Shown here: positions 61,927 through 64,000 of the stretch, piece after piece
How positions within the stretch are numbered: position 1 is the stretch's first letter
Layout of the letters: each line of letters begins with the position of its first letter
Source of the DNA: Candidatus Brevefilum sp.
GTDB lineage: Bacteria; Chloroflexota; Anaerolineae; Anaerolineales; Anaerolineaceae
Assembly: GCA_019428905.1 (NCBI GenBank)
Contig: JAHYJN010000005.1
Coordinates: forward strand, 1-64,000
Length of the DNA stretch: 64,000 nt
Reading direction: 5' to 3'
Translations under genes and position numbers: made by a program
Notes under the pieces: generated by a model
Told to the model about the DNA's origin: nothing
The model's input: only the letters and a program-made list of their open reading frames with translations
The model's database searches: none

Positions 61927-62798
61927 GAATCCCTCTTATCTTCTACTTGATAGTTTTCGGAATTTTCCGCAATCATCGGTAGTTGTATCTGTGTATCTAA
62001 TAACCTTGCTTTACTGATTTCTATGTAGTTCTGTTCAGTATCAATACCGACGTATTTTCTCCCTAATTGGATAGCTGCAACAGCTGTCGTACCAGAACCC
62101 AAAAAAGGATCCAATACTAAATCATTGGGTTGTGTGAAGAGTTTGATAAACCAAGTTGGTAATTCAGTGGGAAAAGCCGCACTATGGTTTTGGTTTGAAC
62201 ATTCAGTTGCTAAATGGACTACGTTTGTTGGGTAAACTTTATCTCTTCCTACCCAATTACTAATATTCTTTCCAAAGCCACTGCCCACTTTTGATTCATC
62301 TCGAATTTTATCTTTATTGCTAAGGTTGCTTAACCGGTCTTTTGCCCAATCTCCTACCGGAACCATTACAGCTTCCTGATACATTCTGAATTTTTTGTTT
62401 TTATTGAATTGGAGTAATCTCTCCCAATTGTCACGGAATCTGTTCGGCCATTTTCCTGGATACGAGTTCTTTTTGTGCCAAATAAACTCTTCTGTCCATA
62501 GCCAGCCGATTTCTCGCATCTTGAGAATTAATTCAATCACATAAGTATGCCTTTCACCATTAACTACTCTTTCTTTGATATTAAGGATAAAAGTACCTTG
62601 TGGCTTTAGAATACGGAGAAATTCATTTGCTTTGGGCATAAACCAGTTAACATACTGATCAGGCTTTATTCCCCCATATGTTGCTTTTCTTTGATCGGCA
62701 TAGGGTGGTGATGTGAAAATTAAATCCACACAATTATCTGGAAATGATTTTAATACTTTCTCACAATCACCTAAAAATATTTGGTTATCAATATTCAT
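61923..62798 (-). CDS. Site-specific DNA methyltransferase (beta class, SPPY)
   Basis: A 291-residue DNA amino-methyltransferase. Motif IV 'DLIFTSPPYADQRK' lies near the N-terminus and the SAM-binding motif I 'LVLDPFLGSGTTAVAAIQLGRKYVGIDTEQNYIEI' near the C-terminus. That is the beta-class order, and the SPPY form favours N4-cytosine (N6-adenine is possible). The ORF track begins at a GTG 8 codons earlier. The ATG at 62798 is preceded by GGGA and begins 'MNIDNQIFLGDCEKVL', the usual start of the family. A TATAAT (62811-62816 on minus) lies 12 bases upstream. Very AT-rich. Confidence 0.92.
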   Translation of the reverse strand: MNIDNQIFLGDCEKVLKSFPDNCVDLIFTSPPYADQRKATYGGIKPDQYVNWFMPKANEFLRILKPQGTFILNIKERVVNGERHTYVIELILKMREIGWLWTEEFIWHKKNSYPGKWPNRFRDNWERLLQFNKNKKFRMYQEAVMVPVGDWAKDRLSNLSNKDKIRDESKVGSGFGKNISNWVGRDKVYPTNVVHLATECSNQNHSAAFPTELPTWFIKLFTQPNDLVLDPFLGSGTTAVAAIQLGRKYVGIDTEQNYIEISKARLLDTQIQLPMIAENSENYQVEDKRDS

Positions 62799-62879
62799 GT
62801 TTTTTCCCAAATTATAGAACACTTGTTGTATATAATAATATATCTCATATATATGACTGCCGTCAAGCAGATTTCCGTT

Positions 62880-63575
62880 TTACAGGGCTAACTCAACTGG
62901 GATTTCATCAGCGATCTCAATCTTATCCAACCCCACGTCACAGCGGTAGGCGTGGATGGCCACCCCCTGGCGTTGGACCTGGCGCAAGGTTTCGGCAAAA
63001 ACCGGGTCGACGGCTTCAAAAGGCGCAAAGCTTGCTGCATCACCGCGTTGGGCGACGAAGACCGCGCTGGCTTGTTTGCCGCTTGCAACCAGGTTGGCAA
63101 GCTCTTCCAGGTGGCGCCGGCCGCGACCGGTCGGTGAATCTGGGAACATGCCCACCTTATCTTCCACATAGGTAACGGATTTAACTTCCACCCAGCAGAC
63201 CAGGTCACCCTGGGTTAAGCGAAAGTCAAACCGGCTTCTGCCGTGGGGCACCTCTTTTTTAACCTGTTCAAATTCAAATGCAGACAATTGCCCTTTGCTC
63301 ACCGCTTCGTAAAACAGGCGGTTGGCCATGATGGCGTTCACACAGCACAAGCCGCCCTGATCCAGCTCAGTCAGAATCAGGGTGTAAGCGGTCTTGCGGT
63401 GGGGATTCTCCGCTGGTTCGAGCCAGACCCGGCAGCCTGGGCGCAGCGCGCCGGTCAGCCGTCCGGTGGTGGGGACGAAGGCTGAAACCAGGCGTCCAGT
63501 CTCCAACTGCACACCCGCGATGAAGCGGTTGTCGCGCTTGATGAAGGTTGCCGGGGTCAGTGGAGGGAACTGCAT
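62880..63575 (-). CDS. sfsA: DNA/RNA nuclease SfsA
   Basis: SfsA ('sugar fermentation stimulation') proteins have an N-terminal OB-like domain and a C-terminal PD-(D/E)XK nuclease-like domain. Seen are 'MQFPPLTPATFIKRDNRFIAGVQL', 'FVPTTGRLTGALRPGCRVWL', 'VKKEVPHGRSRFDF' and 'LVCWVEVKSVTYVEDKVGMFPDSPTGRGRRHLEEL', the conserved nuclease-like region. The length of 231 residues is normal. It lies 36 bases downstream of the PfkB-type gene, so the two probably share a transcript. Confidence 0.94.
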   Translation of the reverse strand: MQFPPLTPATFIKRDNRFIAGVQLETGRLVSAFVPTTGRLTGALRPGCRVWLEPAENPHRKTAYTLILTELDQGGLCCVNAIMANRLFYEAVSKGQLSAFEFEQVKKEVPHGRSRFDFRLTQGDLVCWVEVKSVTYVEDKVGMFPDSPTGRGRRHLEELANLVASGKQASAVFVAQRGDAASFAPFEAVDPVFAETLRQVQRQGVAIHAYRCDVGLDKIEIADEIPVELAL

Positions 63576-63611
63576 ACTGGAACTTTGTTCACGCGTTGAT
63601 TTTAGGGGTGG

Positions 63612-64000
63612 TCATTTTTCCCACAGGCTTAGGGTTGGATGCCAACGCCAGCCATAATGCGCCAGGTCCAGCGGGACGGTCGCCCAGCCCTGGTTGATGC
63701 GCGCCCATAGCGCTTCCCAGGGCATCAGCCCGCTGTAGGCATCTGGCGTTTCCACGCTCAGTGCCCCGGCAGCCGCGGCTGCTTTTAGGGCTGTTTCAGG
63801 GCTTGATGCCCCTAATATGCCGGCGAGGAACCCGGCGATAGCAGCATCGCCTGCCCCTGTGGTGGCCAGGACTGAGGCTTGGAAGGCAGGTGCCCAGATT
63901 TCCCGGTTGTGCCAGCTGTCGTCCAAGCCATCCAACCCACGGCCGCCCTTTTGCCACCGGGTCTCTGCAGCTGTGCGCAGGTAGATGCCCCGGTGACCGA
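63612..64000 (-). CDS. PfkB-family carbohydrate kinase, C-terminal part (cut by window edge)
   Basis: The reading frame stays open to the window edge, beyond the TTG at 63935 where the ORF track begins. The visible ~129 residues hold the PfkB C-terminal signature: an upstream 'HRGIYLRTAAETRW' strand, then 'ATTGAGDAAIAGFLAGIL' with the GAGD anion hole and catalytic Asp. The second signature's usual 'DTF' is 'DAA' here. A sugar or nucleoside kinase is likely, the substrate unknown. The N-terminal part lies outside the window. Confidence 0.85.
   Translation of the reverse strand, partial: GHRGIYLRTAAETRWQKGGRGLDGLDDSWHNREIWAPAFQASVLATTGAGDAAIAGFLAGILGASSPETALKAAAAAGALSVETPDAYSGLMPWEALWARINQGWATVPLDLAHYGWRWHPTLSLWEK

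Overview
The window looks like chromosomal DNA of a Chloroflexota bacterium, probably class Anaerolineae. This is an inference from gene content and protein style, not from a marker search. Supporting hints are a moderately GC-rich genome, an S2 protein with a very long acidic tail, a SpoVS gene, CHAD and DUF62 proteins, a PfkB protein fused to a queuosine-salvage-like domain (that family is known from Chloroflexota), and many small palindromic intergenic repeats. I see no plasmid, phage, CRISPR, rRNA or transposase gene.

Layout. 83-1095 (minus): SufE and a 4Fe-4S protein. 1664-6704 (plus): a translation and envelope cluster, rpsB-tsf-pyrH-frr-uppS-cdsA. 7050-12582 (minus): a copper-type HMA/SafE/cupredoxin fusion, a secreted PQQ-type sugar dehydrogenase and a large GT-C-like membrane protein. 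12814-13589: tRNA-Arg(GCG), a 251 bp inverted-repeat element and an FmdB-type zinc ribbon. 13786-19261: a polysaccharide cluster (bi-domain oxidoreductase, heparinase II/III-like, GT4) that runs straight into a PhoB/PhoR-type two-component system, pstB and phoU (to 23473). 23680-27882: two thymidylate-kinase-like proteins, a CHAD protein and a metallophosphoesterase/DUF62 fusion. 27922-29375: an AbiE-type toxin-antitoxin pair whose start codon lies inside a perfect 17+17 bp palindrome. 29454-33985: the PfkB/Qng1-like fusion, sufS-sufE and surE. 34290-39075: alpha/beta hydrolase, GPH-type sugar symporter, GNAT-like protein, spoVS.

From 39164 to 53114 the minus strand carries a deoxynucleoside kinase, a Ca2+-type P-type ATPase, glgC, recN, a zinc-ribbon membrane protein, nadK, a beta-propeller lipoprotein, uvrD/pcrA and ychF. 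tRNA-Leu(CAA) and a large BTAD/AAA regulator follow on plus (53487-57234). Then on minus come mutS2, an SDR epimerase, an AT-rich type II restriction-modification pair, sfsA, and a PfkB kinase cut off by the window edge.

Three themes recur. First, a family of about seven short palindromic elements is scattered in intergenic DNA. Second, several genes (surE, uvrD, nadK, perhaps mutS2 and the BTAD regulator) have a promoter -10 box only 8-10 nt before the start codon and no Shine-Dalgarno site, which predicts leaderless mRNAs. Third, phosphate and polyphosphate functions cluster between 19 and 28 kb. All assignments were made by eye from motifs; no database search was run.
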